Source: Mesotaenium endlicherianum
Lineage: Eukaryota; Streptophyta; Zygnematophyceae; Zygnematales; Mesotaeniaceae
NCBI GenBank assembly: GCA_009602735.1
Contig: WELA01005391.1
Span: 76,697-107,760 of the forward strand
Length of the DNA stretch: 31,064 nt
Direction: 5' to 3'
The position numbers and the translations under genes were made by a program. The first letter of the stretch is position 1, and each line of letters starts with the position of its first letter. Positions 29,827-31,064 of the stretch are shown here, piece after piece. A model generated the notes under the pieces. It searched no databases, had not been told where the DNA came from, and saw only the letters and a program-made list of their open reading frames with translations.

Positions 29827-31064
29827 TCATTTTTTCCTCTTTGTGGTTCTTGCAGGCTGCCTCCAAGGGGTCTTCTGCTGCTTCTTGATGATGGCAGGCT
29901 GCCTCCCTGAAGTCTCCGGGCTTCTAGTAGAGAGACTTGGGGCTGGTCCAAGTTGGGGGTGGGCGGTATGGAAGCGCTTCATCTTTCGTTGAACTTTGTC
30001 AAGGTAGTGCGCCGCCACCCAACTATTCTCCGAATCTGGATATCCTTTCCACTTGATCAAGTATTGCTGCTGTCTCCTGAAATTTCTCATAGCCACTATG
30101 TCTTCCACTTCATACTCCAAATGATCATCCACTATTGTTGGGGCTGGTGGGGTTGTCACACGTCCTGGGAACTTGTTGTCGGGTTGCACATATGGCTTGA
30201 AGAGGGAAGCGTGGAATACGGGGTCGATGTGCATAGTCTGGGGAAGTTCTAGCTTGAAAGCAACGGGGTTGACTTGCTGGATAATCTTGAAGGGTCCCAA
30301 ATACTTGGGAGAGAACTTGCTGCCGGCAGGCCTGTTGTTCAGGGAAATGTTCTTGGATGATAGTAACACGTTGTCACCCACTCTGTACGTAATTTCTCTT
30401 CTGGATCTGTTCGCCACTCTTGCTTGAGCATCTTGCGCGTGTTGTAGAGCTTTCTTCGCTGCTCTAAGGACTGCTTCTAATGTCTCCATAAAATCTGTGG
30501 CTGCAGGTACTTCATCATGGCCAGCCGTGAAGCTTAGTGGCGTAGTCGGATGGAAGCCATAGTTGAGAAGAATGGGGACTCTTGGGTAGAGGCTTGCGTT
30601 GTGTTGTTGTAGGCAAACTCCAGGGGGGTCAAGTACATGTCCCAATCTTGCTCCAGAGTAGACACGTAGGCCTTTAGAGAGGTCTTTAGAGTACGATTCA
30701 TACGCTCGGTTTGCCCATCTGATTGCGGGTGGTAGGCAGTGGACATATCCAGCGATGTACCCAAGTTCTTAAAGAGATTTTTCCAGAAATTGCTTGTGAA
30801 TCTTGGGTCTCTATCTGACACAATTCTTGATGGTAGTCCATGGAGTCGGAAGATGTTGTCAAAGATGAGTCTTGCAAGTTGTGGTGCTGTAGCCTTAGTC
30901 GTCGTGGGAATAAAATGAGCCATCTTGGTAAGTCTGTCCACCACCGTGAGTATTGCATTATGGCAACGAGGTGTCACGGGCAGGTCCACAATAAGGTCCA
31001 TTGAGATGTCCGTCCATTGTCTTTCGGGGATTGGTAGTGGTTGGAGGAGTCCTCCCGCCTTTTG
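29827..31064 (-). pseudogene. M2 integrase and chromodomain (frameshifted)
   Basis: The minus strand reads the integrase core with all three catalytic residues (MDLIVDLPVTPRCHNAILTV, IVSDRDPRFTSNFWKNL, QSDGQTERMNR). A one-base loss relative to P1 and M1, at about 30571, breaks the frame just before the LNYGFHPTT wording. From there it is open through SKFSPKYLGPFKIIQQVNPV, the chromodomain (LEYEVEDIVAMRNFRRQQQY, LIKWKGYPDSENSW) and a basic tail to TGA at 29827-29829. Apart from that one break this is the best-preserved integrase here. The zinc-binding region is cut off by the window edge. Confidence 0.92.

Larger units (their letters stand above)
28533..31064 (-). mobile_element. chromovirus M2, 3' half (runs off the window)
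   Basis: Third copy of the M1/P1 family, minus strand. It has the 3' LTR, noncoding region with triple repeat, chromodomain and integrase core. The 5' part lies beyond the right edge, so a target duplication cannot be checked (left flank CTAGA). Confidence 0.93.

Overview
The window looks like nuclear DNA of a land plant: one partial leucine-rich-repeat (LRR) receptor-type gene followed by about 29 kb made almost entirely of transposable elements. The plant assignment rests on the LRR protein architecture, on LTR retrotransposons whose primer-binding site (TGGTATCGGAGC) matches the initiator-methionine tRNA type usual in plants, on chromodomain Ty3/gypsy elements (chromoviruses), and on Mutator-like inverted-repeat elements with 9-bp target duplications. 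The reverse transcriptase and RNase H wording is closer to what I recall of the Tcn1-like chromoviruses of non-seed plants than to the common seed-plant lineages. That is only a hint, and the species cannot be named.

Layout. 1-1753 (minus): first exon of a secreted or membrane LRR protein with a signal peptide, an N-terminal cap and about 19 LRRs; it runs off the left edge. 2293-2590: one copy of a dispersed repeat whose inverted partner lies at 26566-26830. 2961-5014: a Mutator-like inverted-repeat element carrying a second, related element (3036-4039) inserted in its left arm with a perfect 9-bp target duplication. 6346-10369: a degraded minus-strand LTR element (E1) with very unequal LTRs. 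10498-11215: solo LTR S1. 11377-11745: a gag fragment from another retrotransposon.

11746-19305 (M1, minus) and 19372-26076 (P1, plus) are two copies of one chromovirus arranged head to head with a 66-bp spacer, forming a quasi-palindrome of about 14 kb. M1 is itself interrupted in its integrase by solo LTR S3 (13717-14635). 27474-28193: solo LTR S2, same family as S1. 28533 to the right edge: the 3' half of a third chromovirus copy (M2, minus).

The three chromovirus copies share the order LTR, primer-binding site, gag (with a CCHC knuckle), protease, reverse transcriptase, RNase H, integrase, chromodomain, a noncoding 3' region of about 770 bp holding a triple 43-bp repeat, polypurine tract, LTR. 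All are dead: stops and frameshifts occur throughout, and in P1 the integrase catalytic glutamate is a lysine. The host gene and the transposons show no functional link; the window reads as a gene edge next to a nested repeat block shaped by insertion, solo-LTR recombination and base decay. Six single N characters each sit between short near-identical direct repeats and look like assembly joins rather than biology.
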